From an uncultured Pseudanabaenaceae cyanobacterium (GTDB taxonomy: Bacteria; Cyanobacteriota; Cyanobacteriia; PCC-9006; JAAUQQ01): DNA of 64,000 bases. The number at the start of each line of letters is the position of its first letter. The stretch's first letter is position 1. The stretch is from NCBI GenBank assembly GCA_938002085.1, contig CALLAT010000066.1:59473-123472 (forward strand), written 5' to 3'. Made by a program: the position numbers and the translations under genes. Below are positions 40,233 to 49,805 of this stretch, in pieces. The notes below the pieces were generated by a model, which was not told the origin of the DNA, made no database searches, and saw only the letters and a list, made by a program, of their open reading frames with translations.

Positions 40233-41132
40233 ATGCTCCAACGGCAAGCTATTCCGAGCCCCCAGCCACTGCGGTCAGCCTGTCGTCTGTCTGGGACGCC
40301 AGCTTTTCTAAGTGTCTGTGCCCTTTCCTGGGCAGTTGTCCTGGGTACCCCTGGTCAGAGCCAGGCTCAGGATGTCTTCTTGGAAAACAATTGGGACGCC
40401 CCTAGCCAAATTGTTCGCAACCGAGCAGAAGCCCCCGAAGCAGTGCGGCAAGCCTTGGTTCAATGGGAAAGTGCAGCTAATGCAAAAGATTTGCGGGCGT
40501 TGTTCCAGGGCTATGGTGCAAACTATCGCAACTCTGACGGTTTGAACCGCCGTGCCCTAGCGACTTCTTTTAGGGGGTTTTGGAAGCAGTATTCCAATCT
40601 GTCCTACAAGACGGAGATTGTGGGCTGGGAGAAGACGAGACGGGGCGGTGTTGCTGAGGTCGTTACCCGCATTGAGGGGAGCCGTAATGAGGACTCGCGT
40701 CGCCTAGATTTGGCTTCGACCCTGCGGAGCCGACAGACCTATGAGAATGGTCAGTTGGTGCGGGAAGAGATTTTGTCGGAGCGCAGTGAAGTGACCAGCG
40801 GCGATCGCCCCCCCACGCTTCAAGTCAATCTGCCAGAGCGTGTTAAGCCCGGACAAAAGTACAACTTCGACGTCATTGTTCTAGAGCCCTTAGAAACAGA
40901 TTTGCTCCTGGGTGGTTTGCTAGATGAGCCTGTGTCTCCCAAAGGTTATGGCAACCCCTCTGAAGCCGATTTAGCGCCGCTGGTGGATGCTCAAACGGGG
41001 ACAGGGCCTGGCGGTATTTTCAAAATCGGTGAAGCGCCCCGTCAGGAGAGCGATCGCTGGATTTCGGCCGTGGTTATGCGTAAAGACGGCATCACGATGG
41101 TGACCCAGCGCCTTAAGGTCGCAAAACGCTAG
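40233..41132 (+). CDS. Hypothetical secreted protein with NTF2/SnoaL-like domain
   Basis: Signal-like N-terminus; VRQALVQWESAANAKDLRALFQGYGANYRNSDGLNRRALATSFRGFWKQYSNLSYKTEIV is NTF2-like. Start uncertain. Confidence 0.55.
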   Translation: MLQRQAIPSPQPLRSACRLSGTPAFLSVCALSWAVVLGTPGQSQAQDVFLENNWDAPSQIVRNRAEAPEAVRQALVQWESAANAKDLRALFQGYGANYRNSDGLNRRALATSFRGFWKQYSNLSYKTEIVGWEKTRRGGVAEVVTRIEGSRNEDSRRLDLASTLRSRQTYENGQLVREEILSERSEVTSGDRPPTLQVNLPERVKPGQKYNFDVIVLEPLETDLLLGGLLDEPVSPKGYGNPSEADLAPLVDAQTGTGPGGIFKIGEAPRQESDRWISAVVMRKDGITMVTQRLKVAKR

Positions 41133-41241
41133 GGGATTTCCCTCGGGAATAAGGTGGTTTATCTTGTTGCGTCATTGTCCTCATCCCTGGCCAATCGGGC
41201 ATTCTAAGAGCTAGCGTCGCCGTCCTTTTTCGCGGAACCCT

Positions 41242-42471
41242 ATGCAATCGATCTCGACTTCTAGGTCGTCGCCCAGCTCCTTGCCCAGTCCTTGGTATGC
41301 CGTTAATTTGTCGCTGTTGTTCCCCGGTGTGGGGCACTTTTATGGTGGCCAAATTGGGCGCGGTTTGTTGTGGTTCGGGCTTGGGCTTAGCCTTTTGCTG
41401 GTGACGATTTGGGCTTTCCTGGGAGTCAATGGCAATGTCCAAGTGGGAGCAGGTTGCTTAGGCATGGGCATCGTGCTTTGGGTTTTCAGCGTGATTGATG
41501 CCTACAGCTGCTTAAGCCAAGGCTCGACCCAGACGTTTCGTTCTTTTGCGGCCCAGGAGCGCCAGGATGAGACGGTTAAGGATCTGTGGTTTTCGGTATT
41601 TTTGTCCCAGTTGCTGCCAGGGTTAGGCCATTTTCATGCCCGTCGGCTCGTGGCCGGGGCCGTTTTTCTGGGTCTTACACTGCTTTGGTTGTCCGCTGTT
41701 ACCTTGTTCCGCTCGGTGCTGTTGGCCATGGGATTGCTGTGGGCCATTGCCTGCATCCAATTGGCTTGGCAGCTTAGTTTTCAGCCTGCACAACCAGCGG
41801 GCAGGACAGAGCCTGTTGCGATGACCTCCCGCGTTAGGTCTGATGCGGAAGGCTTAGAGGGGGATGGCAGCGGAATCAAGATGATTGTGCCTCTTCAGGT
41901 CTCTCCAGCTCCTGCTGTGGCCCAAGGCATTGTACGTAAGGGCCTGGTATTGGCCACTTTGATTTTGCTATCTCGCTCGTTGATGCTTGGCTCTGTTGTT
42001 CTGGCTGAGCAATGGGTGGAGCCTTTTGCAGTGCCCAGTGAGTCGATGGTGCCAACGTTGCAAGTCGGCGATCGCATCCTGGTTTCAAAGTCAGCCAACT
42101 ATCGACCGGAGCGCGGCGACATTGTGGTTTTTCGTAGCCACTATGCGATTGGCGAAGGCGGTACTGTGACGGAATCTGAAGAGAGTAACTTCTTTGTTAA
42201 ACGCCTTGTGGCCTTGGGGGGCGATCAAGTGGAGATCGTTCAAGGGCAATTGCTTGTGAATGGTCAAGCCCAAGTGGAGGATTATTTGCCGGAGCCCATT
42301 CGCTACGAGCTTGCTCCCCAATGGCTGCCATTGGGCGAGCTGTTTGTCTTGGGTGACAATCGCAACTTTAGCTTTGACTCCCATGTTTGGGGGACGTTGC
42401 CTGCTGAAGATGTGGTGGGCCATGCCTATCGCATTAGCTGGCCGCCAGAGCGGAATCAGCCTTTGTTTTGA
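41242..42471 (+). CDS. lepB: Signal peptidase I with extra N-terminal membrane module
   Basis: C-terminal FAVPSESMVPTLQVGDRILVSK...GDIVVFRS...NFFVKRLVALGGDQVEI...FVLGDNRNFSFDSHVWGTLP is signal peptidase I with Ser/Lys dyad; N-terminal ~200 aa is hydrophobic. Confidence 0.92.
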   Translation: MQSISTSRSSPSSLPSPWYAVNLSLLFPGVGHFYGGQIGRGLLWFGLGLSLLLVTIWAFLGVNGNVQVGAGCLGMGIVLWVFSVIDAYSCLSQGSTQTFRSFAAQERQDETVKDLWFSVFLSQLLPGLGHFHARRLVAGAVFLGLTLLWLSAVTLFRSVLLAMGLLWAIACIQLAWQLSFQPAQPAGRTEPVAMTSRVRSDAEGLEGDGSGIKMIVPLQVSPAPAVAQGIVRKGLVLATLILLSRSLMLGSVVLAEQWVEPFAVPSESMVPTLQVGDRILVSKSANYRPERGDIVVFRSHYAIGEGGTVTESEESNFFVKRLVALGGDQVEIVQGQLLVNGQAQVEDYLPEPIRYELAPQWLPLGELFVLGDNRNFSFDSHVWGTLPAEDVVGHAYRISWPPERNQPLF

Positions 42472-42592
42472 TTGGGGATGGGGAAGGCCACTGGCCTTGT
42501 TGACTAGCCTCAAATCCCCATTGTTGTTCTCTAAATCTTCTCGCAAACGGCGGTTCGCCTCTAGGGCTCAACTGACGGGAATTGGGAGACTC

Positions 42593-42700
42593 ATACCAAA
42601 TCCTTTTAGCCAAACCCCGAAACAGAAAATCCTGACACTCTTTAATGAAAAGGTTTTCATGTTTCGGAGGAATGGGGGTCTATGTTTCAGGATTTGGTAT
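42593..42700. mobile_element. MITE-like element with terminal inverted repeats
   Basis: ATACCAAATCC (42593-42603) and GGATTTGGTAT (42690-42700), 11-bp perfect TIRs; nested ccgaaac/gtttcgg and ATGAAAA-gg-TTTTCAT. No ORF. Confidence 0.55.
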
Positions 42701-42723
42701 CAATTGGAGTTAGCATTATTTCG

Positions 42724-42763
42724 CAAAAAAAAGGGGGGGCTCAAATCGCGAACCAACCCCTTT
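42724..42763 (-). terminator. Terminator-like region for the minus-strand outer membrane protein gene
   Basis: On the minus strand, a G-rich/C-rich potential stem followed by poly-T (aaaaaaaa on +). Confidence 0.4.
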
Positions 42764-42794
42764 CTTCATTTCATAATCTGCGAATCAGATCGTT

Positions 42795-43349
42795 CTAAAA
42801 CTGCCAGCCTACACCGGTTTGAATCGATACGGCTGGATCGCCATCCTTATCGCCACCTTCATAGGCATCAAAAGCCACTAGTGCATTACCAAACACAACC
42901 CATTGGGTGTTGGGAATGGCATAATCCACGCCGGGCTGAAGCACAAAGGAGGCACCGTCACCCACAATGCTGCCGTTGGTGCCGAAGGCCACACCGCCAC
43001 CAATGTAAGGCTCTAGCTGCCAAGACACAGGAATGTCGTAGGAAACCGTGGGTACGATCGCGAGACTGTCGCGGTCCACGAACAACTGAGCTCTTCCTGA
43101 AAAAGGAGACTTCAAAAACTTATAACGGGCTGTGACAACACCTGATGCATCCAGTTGTCCATCATCATCGCTCTCATGACCAAGGCCGAGGCCACCACCG
43201 ATGTAGCTACCGTAAGCAGGCTGAGCCGCTGCTGGCTGGGAGAGGCCGACAGCCAGGGCGATCGCAGAGAAGCTGAGGACCGCTGAAGCCTTACGAAAAG
43301 GCGTAAAAAGTCCCGCTGGGCAGCACTTCATCCGTTTCTCCAGTGACAC
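42795..43349 (-). CDS. Outer membrane beta-barrel protein
   Basis: Signal peptide (SQPAAAQPAYGSYIGGGLGLGHESDD), alternating strands, C-terminal VSIQTGVGWQF ending in aromatic Phe. Confidence 0.75.
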   Translation of the reverse strand: MSLEKRMKCCPAGLFTPFRKASAVLSFSAIALAVGLSQPAAAQPAYGSYIGGGLGLGHESDDDGQLDASGVVTARYKFLKSPFSGRAQLFVDRDSLAIVPTVSYDIPVSWQLEPYIGGGVAFGTNGSIVGDGASFVLQPGVDYAIPNTQWVVFGNALVAFDAYEGGDKDGDPAVSIQTGVGWQF

Positions 43350-43760
43350 TTATGACTTGAACGGACATTACCTTAACTTAAATTTTCTAGAATGGTTAGG
43401 ATTTTGCTCAATTCCTTGTGGATAACTAATTACCAAAAGTAACGCTCTAGTTGAGGCAAAGCCTATTCCAGAGGGCAATGGCGAAAATTGAGTTGCTCCA
43501 GTTCTGTTCCGAGTTTAAGGACAGTCTGGAAACAGACACAACGCCATCGGCAGAGCTTAAAAGCTGAGCCATCCTATAGATAAGTCAGCGATTTAGCTGA
43601 TGGAATTGCGCCAATCGGTTCTGGTTGCTGGGCGGGTTTATCCACTCACTAACGCCACTGATTTGCCCTCATCTTTGACTATGTCCCTCGGGTGACAGTG
43701 TCTAGCAATTAGCAAGATGGGCTAGCGTTGCAATTCATTCATTGTTGAGGAGTTGGAACC

Positions 43761-44186
43761 ATGGGTAAGAAAGTGAATCGCTGGATGATGGGCGCAATCG
43801 TTGCTGTCCTAAGCAGTGCCACTGCTGTGAGTGCTGTACCGGCTCGGGTGGTGACCCAGCTGAACCAGCCCATGAGTTTGCAGGGGATGTCCGGGGGCAG
43901 CGTCGCGAGTGATTGTGGCAATATCTCTGCTCAGCCCAGTCAGGAGCTTCAGCTCACCGATGAATTTGCCCAAAATTCAGGCTATCTGCGCTTTGTTGTG
44001 GAAGGCGCTGGTGACCCAACTTTGCTGATTGAAGGCCCTGCCGGCCGCTTTTGCGTGCTGTCTGACCATGCCATGGATAAGGGGCCTGAGGCCGTGGGCT
44101 ACTGGTTGCCTGGTACCTACAAGATTTACGTGGGCGATCGCGAAGCCCAGAGCCACCCTTACAGCCTCTCAATTTTATCTGAGTAG
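43761..44186 (+). CDS. Hypothetical secreted protein
   Basis: Signal peptide; DEFAQNSGYLRFVVEGAGDPTLLIEGPAGRFCVLSD...YWLPGTYKIYVGDREAQSHPYSLSI resembles PPC-like beta-sandwich repeats. Confidence 0.6.
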   Translation: MGKKVNRWMMGAIVAVLSSATAVSAVPARVVTQLNQPMSLQGMSGGSVASDCGNISAQPSQELQLTDEFAQNSGYLRFVVEGAGDPTLLIEGPAGRFCVLSDHAMDKGPEAVGYWLPGTYKIYVGDREAQSHPYSLSILSE

Positions 44187-44818
44187 TTGAATTACCCTTG
44201 GATTCACAATGATTCAGGCTGATGGTATTGGGCTAATGCTATCAACAGCATAGGAGCGGCGGCAGGAGGCATGACAAAATCACCCCCCAGTGATTTTCAC
44301 CGTCTTGACCGTTGCTTTTTTCTTTGTTCTGGCTCCGTAAATCTGACTGAATGTTGCGGATTCTAAACTGCTGTTTTGCTACCGATGGCTAGTAGTGGTT
44401 CTTTCACCTGTGGCGCCCTCTCGTGAATGTCCAGCTTGATTGGACTTCAGCGATTACAGTCCAATCCATCGATAGGAAGATGGCTCAAATGTAAAAGATA
44501 CGTTTTGGTATGGGAGCGTTACTTTTTAGGTGCCCTTGGCAATATAGAAATAGCGCCTCTCGGGACTGACCGTTTGCAAGCCAATACCCACCGCAAAATG
44601 TTGCGATGCATGGAGTTTTGTACGTATCGGTTGCTCCTAAAGATGCAAACCGCATTGCAGTAGCGCAGCTTTGGCAAACAGTATCAAATGCTGCTGTCCC
44701 TGCGAAAGGACTTGTTTAATGTTGAGCTGCCACTGTTCCAAGACCATTGGAACCCACCTCAATTTGCGAGTCGGTTTGCTGAGTCGGTTTCATTTGTTAG
44801 CAAATCATCAATAGCACC

Positions 44819-45547
44819 ATGGCTACAGCTGTTACCTCGTCCTATAGCTCCGTTCAGATGACCGCCTGGTTACGCGGTTTGCTTAGTGTGGCTTGGGCCG
44901 ATGGAAATTTCGACGAAGTTGAGCGGGAACTGATTAGTGAGTTAACCCGCGATGAGCTAGCGCCCTGTCTGAATGTGGAGCAGTTCGAGCCCATTACAGC
45001 CGAAGCGCTAGTTGAAGGTTTAGGAGATGGCCATAGCCTGCGCGAGAACTTTTTACGCACCGCAGTTATGGTCGCAGTGGCGGATGGAATTTATTCAACG
45101 CCGGAAGACGAAATGCTTCAATCGTTCTGCCATACCTTAGAGCTGGATTGCTCTGTGCTGGAGTCCCTAAGGGCAACCCTACCAAGTAAAGCTGGAGGGG
45201 AAGATTTTCCCACTGCTCCTGCGACGGCCTCGGCTCTGCCTGCGGACGGGCCAGCAAGTGGTCTTAAGCCCCCTGCTAAGGCGAGTGGCATTGATGTGCT
45301 TAAGCCTGCGCGCACTTGGCTAGACGGTTTGGATGTTGATGATCCCCGTGTGGCTCGTTTCCTTTGCAAGATGATCCCGGCTCAATGCCCTTTTGAGCGG
45401 GATGTGAAATTGTTTGGCAAGAAGGTGGTTCACATTCCCCCCATGTGCAAGATCAATCCGCTGTATGAGCAACTGGTGGGTCTGCGCTTCCGTTCGCTTT
45501 GCTATTTGGCGGATGACTGTGGCGAGGATGTGAGCCAGTTCTGTTAA
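44819..45547 (+). CDS. TerB-like + Mo-dependent nitrogenase C-terminal-like protein
   Basis: N-terminal AWADGNFDEVERELISEL...AVMVAVADGIYSTPEDEMLQSFC (TerB-like); C-terminal FLCKMIPAQCPFERDVKLFGKKVVHIPPMCKINPLYEQLVGLRFRSLCYL. Confidence 0.75.
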   Translation: MATAVTSSYSSVQMTAWLRGLLSVAWADGNFDEVERELISELTRDELAPCLNVEQFEPITAEALVEGLGDGHSLRENFLRTAVMVAVADGIYSTPEDEMLQSFCHTLELDCSVLESLRATLPSKAGGEDFPTAPATASALPADGPASGLKPPAKASGIDVLKPARTWLDGLDVDDPRVARFLCKMIPAQCPFERDVKLFGKKVVHIPPMCKINPLYEQLVGLRFRSLCYLADDCGEDVSQFC

Positions 45548-45752
45548 AGGACGGGCACTAAATTCCATCGTTAGGCTTCAAGTTTTAGGGCTGATATCCG
45601 GCTGACATGGCAAGCCATGTCACGACTGGCTGATCCATGGACTCGCATCCCAGCGCTTCACCTGGGCGACCTTTCCGATATTCTCCATAGGGGGCTGGGT
45701 TGATTTCCAGGCCCCTCTTTTTTGCCAGATTGTTTTAGAGAATGGCCCGACG

Positions 45753-47564
45753 ATGGAGCGCTTAGAAACAGAGGTTTTGGTGGTGGGTGGTGGTACGGGG
45801 GGCACGGCGGCGGCGATTCAAGCGGCCAGGCGAGGGGCCCAAGTGACTTTGGTGAGTGAGTTTGGCTGGTTGGGCGGAATGCTGACTAGCGCAGGTGTGC
45901 CTGTTCCTGATGGGAATGAGCTGCTTGCCTGGCAAACGGGACTGTGGGGAGCGTTTATTGAGGAGCTGTATCAGCGCCAGGCTGGGGGGCTGGACCACAG
46001 TTGGGTGAGTTGCTTTAGCTATGAGCCTAAGGTGGGTGCCCAGGTGTTTGCGGATTGGGTTGCAGCGCTGCCGAATCTGCATTGGATTTCGGGGCAGGTG
46101 CCTAGGGAAGTGACGCGAGATGGCGATCGCATCACCGCTGTGGAATTTGAGCATTACAGCATTACGGCTCAGGTCATCGTGGACGGCACCGAACGAGGAG
46201 ATTTGCTCGCCCTGGGCAATGTGCCCCACCGTTGGGGCTGGGAGGCCCAGGAATTATGGGATGAGCCTAGCGCCCCTCCCCAGAAAGATTTGGATGGGGA
46301 CCCGTTCTATCAGCGTTATCCCGTCCAGTCACCGACCTGGATTGTGATGCTGCGGGACTATGGCGAAGGCGTTGAGGCTCCATTGATCCCAGCTCCAGCA
46401 TTTGATGTGGATGAAGCCTTTGGGGGAGCAGGGGATCGCTTTGGCCCAGATCGTCTGCTCAGCTACGGTCAGCTCCCAGCTGATGATGCTGGACAGCCCA
46501 GCTACATGCTCAATTGGCCCATCAAAGGGAACGACTACGGCTTTGGCTTAGAGCGCCTACGGAGCAACAAGCAGGATTGGCAGGACTGGGCGAGTGAAGC
46601 GATCGCCTATTCCCAAGGCTTTGCCCACTATCTGCAACGGGAATATGGTCGCCGCTACGGCCTTGCCACAGATTGCTTTCCCCAGAGCTCTGCTGACCAT
46701 GACTTCGGTGGTGGAGCTTTTGCGCTCCATCCCTACTATCGCGAAGGCAGGCGGGGCATTGGCCTAGCTACCGTCATTGAGCAAGACCTTTTGCCCCAAG
46801 CTGAGGGACAGGCCGCAGCGTTACCTCGGGATCAAGCTGGGAATGTTACGGCGATCGCCCTGGGCAACTATCCCAACGACCACCATTACCCCGAACGGGA
46901 AATCAAGCTGGCTCCCAAGGCTCGCCGCTGGGGCGGTCGCTGGAGCGGCACCCCCTTCACTATCCCCTACGGTGCCCTTGTGCCTGAGAGCGTGGATGGG
47001 CTGCTGTTCTGCGAAAAGAATATTTCCGTCTCCCACATGGCCAATGGAGCCACTCGGCTTCAGCCCACGGTCTTGGGGACAGGCCAGGCCGTGGGCATGG
47101 CCGCAGCACTTTGTATCGAACAGGGCTGTCAACCTAGGGACTTGGAGGTGCGTGCCTTTCAGGAGGCGTTGATTGCAGAGCGCTTGGCACCGAGTGCGGT
47201 GGTGCCGCTGTATAACCTGTCACCGGAGCATCCAGACTGGCGATCGCTCCAGCGATTCTACTTGGATAATCCCGACCAATACCCCAGTGATGGTGAGCAT
47301 CCTGGTTTAGAGCTGGGCCAGATGAAGGCAAAGGGCTCAGGGGAGGACTTCAAGCATAGTGACAAGCTTTGCCTCGCAGATGAGAAAGACGGCTATCGCA
47401 TCAGTCATCCCGATTTTGCGGAGGGATTGATGTTGATTACGCTGCGGCCTGAAGTGGAAGGGGTGATGCGATCGCTTCACCCCGGCACCACCGTTGCAGT
47501 GTCAGGGTCACTCAACCCAGCAGGCCCTTGGTTACGAGTCACAGCAATCTCACTGCTGAGCTGA
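45753..47564 (+). CDS. FAD-dependent oxidoreductase
   Basis: ETEVLVVGGGTGGTAAAIQAARRGAQVTLVSEFGWLGGMLTSAG (Rossmann motif); GLLFCEKNISVSHMANGATRLQPTVLGTGQAVGMAAALCIEQG. Confidence 0.9.
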   Translation: MERLETEVLVVGGGTGGTAAAIQAARRGAQVTLVSEFGWLGGMLTSAGVPVPDGNELLAWQTGLWGAFIEELYQRQAGGLDHSWVSCFSYEPKVGAQVFADWVAALPNLHWISGQVPREVTRDGDRITAVEFEHYSITAQVIVDGTERGDLLALGNVPHRWGWEAQELWDEPSAPPQKDLDGDPFYQRYPVQSPTWIVMLRDYGEGVEAPLIPAPAFDVDEAFGGAGDRFGPDRLLSYGQLPADDAGQPSYMLNWPIKGNDYGFGLERLRSNKQDWQDWASEAIAYSQGFAHYLQREYGRRYGLATDCFPQSSADHDFGGGAFALHPYYREGRRGIGLATVIEQDLLPQAEGQAAALPRDQAGNVTAIALGNYPNDHHYPEREIKLAPKARRWGGRWSGTPFTIPYGALVPESVDGLLFCEKNISVSHMANGATRLQPTVLGTGQAVGMAAALCIEQGCQPRDLEVRAFQEALIAERLAPSAVVPLYNLSPEHPDWRSLQRFYLDNPDQYPSDGEHPGLELGQMKAKGSGEDFKHSDKLCLADEKDGYRISHPDFAEGLMLITLRPEVEGVMRSLHPGTTVAVSGSLNPAGPWLRVTAISLLS

Positions 47565-47577
47565 GATTTCGCTAATT

Positions 47578-47883
47578 TCACAAACCTAACGACTCCAGCA
47601 GTAATTCAAACTCAGCCCAGCTCATCCCCCGGGCAATGTATTCAGGATTATTGGGTTGATAAGGCCCCTTGAGCCGATCTATCGCGAGAATCTCTGTTCC
47701 TACGGGTAGCACCGGCACATCTGGGTTGTAATCCGTTGCCCGCATCAACGAACTTGAAAACCCCTTAAAGACCATCACCTGGTCTGGCTCACCTGCCACA
47801 GTGGCTTCCACCATCAACACCTCCTCGGGGCAGCGCAAACTGTACTGCTCTAATCGTTGACCCACCGACAGATCATCACTCAC
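47578..47883 (-). CDS. Conserved hypothetical protein
   Basis: 101-aa ORF with clean composition: LEQYSLRCPEEVLMVEATVAGEPDQVMVFKGFSSSLMRATDYNPDVPVLPVGTEILAIDRLKGPYQP. Confidence 0.6.
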   Translation of the reverse strand: MSDDLSVGQRLEQYSLRCPEEVLMVEATVAGEPDQVMVFKGFSSSLMRATDYNPDVPVLPVGTEILAIDRLKGPYQPNNPEYIARGMSWAEFELLLESLGL

Positions 47884-48030
47884 CTTTCAGACCTCCCCAA
47901 ACCTGATTTAATGACTTGTTCCATTGAAGCTCAACCCCTAGCCCCACAACAGAGCCCCGACCCTGCTTAACCTTAGTGGTCAGCAAAGTCGGGGCTATGC
48001 AATCCAAAGAGCACTGAGCTGATTAAGTCA

Positions 48031-48633
48031 TCAATTCCCTGCCGCAGAGCGCCCCGTGCGTCCCAGCTTCACCAGCACAAAATAAGCCAACACCAGCACA
48101 TAAATAATCAAGCCCACAATCCCCAGAAAGCCCAGGAAGCCGGTCCCAGTATTCGCATGGAACATATTCTTATAGCCCCAAGGTGCCTCCAGCCATAGCG
48201 GACAGGTGGCATCACTCAGCATCGCTGCCTTCGCCGTTACTGCACAGCGCACAAACAGCAGGCTAAACACGCCACCCACAATGCCGTAAATCGTAATTGC
48301 CCAGCGCCAAGCATTAAACGCCACCCGCAAGGGACGCCAAGCGGCCATATCAGCCACGTCTTCATTAATGTCAGCCCAGAACCATAGGCTTGCCACAATG
48401 AGGCCCATTGCCAGCGGCCCTGTGAGGAAGCTAATGGGCAGTGAGGCAATCATTAGATACACCGTGATGGCTAGAAGGCTGGCCACCTTCCAGTAAATCG
48501 TCATCAGCCGTTGAATGGCCTCCATGCGCTGCATGACGGCCCAAATCATCAGAGCCAATGGCAACAAGACGAGGAAAATGAGGGCGAGACGATAGTCCAA
48601 CCAAATCAAGGGACGCAGGACAGCTTCTGACAT
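48031..48633 (-). CDS. DUF3177-like membrane protein
   Basis: LRPLIWLDYRLALIFLVLLPLALMIWAVMQRMEAIQRLMTIYWKVASLLAITVYLMIASLPISFLTGPLAM. Confidence 0.75.
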   Translation of the reverse strand: MSEAVLRPLIWLDYRLALIFLVLLPLALMIWAVMQRMEAIQRLMTIYWKVASLLAITVYLMIASLPISFLTGPLAMGLIVASLWFWADINEDVADMAAWRPLRVAFNAWRWAITIYGIVGGVFSLLFVRCAVTAKAAMLSDATCPLWLEAPWGYKNMFHANTGTGFLGFLGIVGLIIYVLVLAYFVLVKLGRTGRSAAGN

Positions 48634-48762
48634 GGGAGCGCAGTGATAGAACGGGGATTGCGTTGAGATCTGGGGTAACGCTAACAGCCAGTATTAGGCA
48701 GTCTGGGCTGTATCGCCGGAACCCGTCGCATATTGTAAGCCCTTCATCGAAATATCACCCAA

Positions 48763-48802
48763 AGCATTAGCCCCCCCAAGCTTGCTTGGGGGGGCTAATG
48801 CT
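48763..48802. terminator. Strong perfect hairpin downstream of cp12
   Basis: agcattagcccccccaag / cttgggggggctaatgct, 18-bp perfect stem, 4-nt loop. Confidence 0.6.
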
Positions 48803-48892
48803 GCTTAATCAATCATTCCCAACGAGGGGAACCACCGATTGACTCAATTGGGCTGCGATGAGGTTGCCCATCACCAACAGCCCATTAAGGCT

Positions 48893-49120
48893 TTAGTCTT
48901 CGTAAACACGGCACTCAACGGCCTCAGGGTTGTCAGAGCAATACTTCTGGAAAGAAGTCTGCTCAGGCTCCTCGTCCTTGTGAGCAGCTTCAGCTTGGAG
49001 CTCTTCTACGGCATCCCATGCTGCTGCACATTCGGGAGAGGTCGCACCATTGGCATCGCAAGCTTCACGGGCTTCGGTGCGCTCGGTCTGAATCTTTTCG
49101 TGGATTTCGTTGTTGCTCAT
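48893..49120 (-). CDS. cp12: CP12 (Calvin cycle regulatory protein)
   Basis: EACDANGATSPECAAAWDAVEELQAEAAH...FQKYCSDNPEAVECRVYED: both Cys pairs, AWDxVEELQ core and C-terminal CRVYED. Confidence 0.95.
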   Translation of the reverse strand: MSNNEIHEKIQTERTEAREACDANGATSPECAAAWDAVEELQAEAAHKDEEPEQTSFQKYCSDNPEAVECRVYED

Positions 49121-49805
49121 GGGTTTAATTCACCTCGCGAACTGTATAAATCGGACGTTTGCTGCGCCGATTAGGATGCCACTGAGTCAGTTTGAAGAAT
49201 CAACCTCACTCAGCATTTGAGGCAATGCCTAGGCTCCTAAATAGCTCGAGCACATTAACAATTGGACTGGTTGTCGAGTGGTAGCTCGACTAACTCCTTG
49301 GTAAGGCAATTTCCAAGGTTGGGTCTATTTTTCCCACTATGTTTTAAGGTTCATCCCCCAAACTCATTCTTTTGGATAGAAGTTGCTAGGGGCTGAGGAG
49401 TTCGTAACTCTATGAATCACGATACTGTGCAATTTTGAAGTCTGCTGGTAGTGAAATCATCCCCCCAGGGGTAGGGTCTTCCATCACCGATATTAATGAA
49501 TATTAGTTAACCCCTTGATCTGTTTTACACAAGGAGCATTCTTGCGATCACTAATGGGCTCTAAGCCCTTGGCATAAGGGCGTTCCAAAATCATGAGACA
49601 CTATTCTGAGTGGTCTATTTCCGATGAAGGAAATTCTTCGTCGTGACATCTTCCATCTGTCTTAAGACTTGCCTGAAAAGCCAGGATGGAGCTAGCTATA
49701 AGCCTCCTGGACTTGATTGCTTGAGGAGCTGGTTATTGAAAATCTTATTCCTTTGTAAATTCTTTTTAGTTCCTGCTAAGTTCTTTGACTTTGCAGCCGT
49801 GACCC

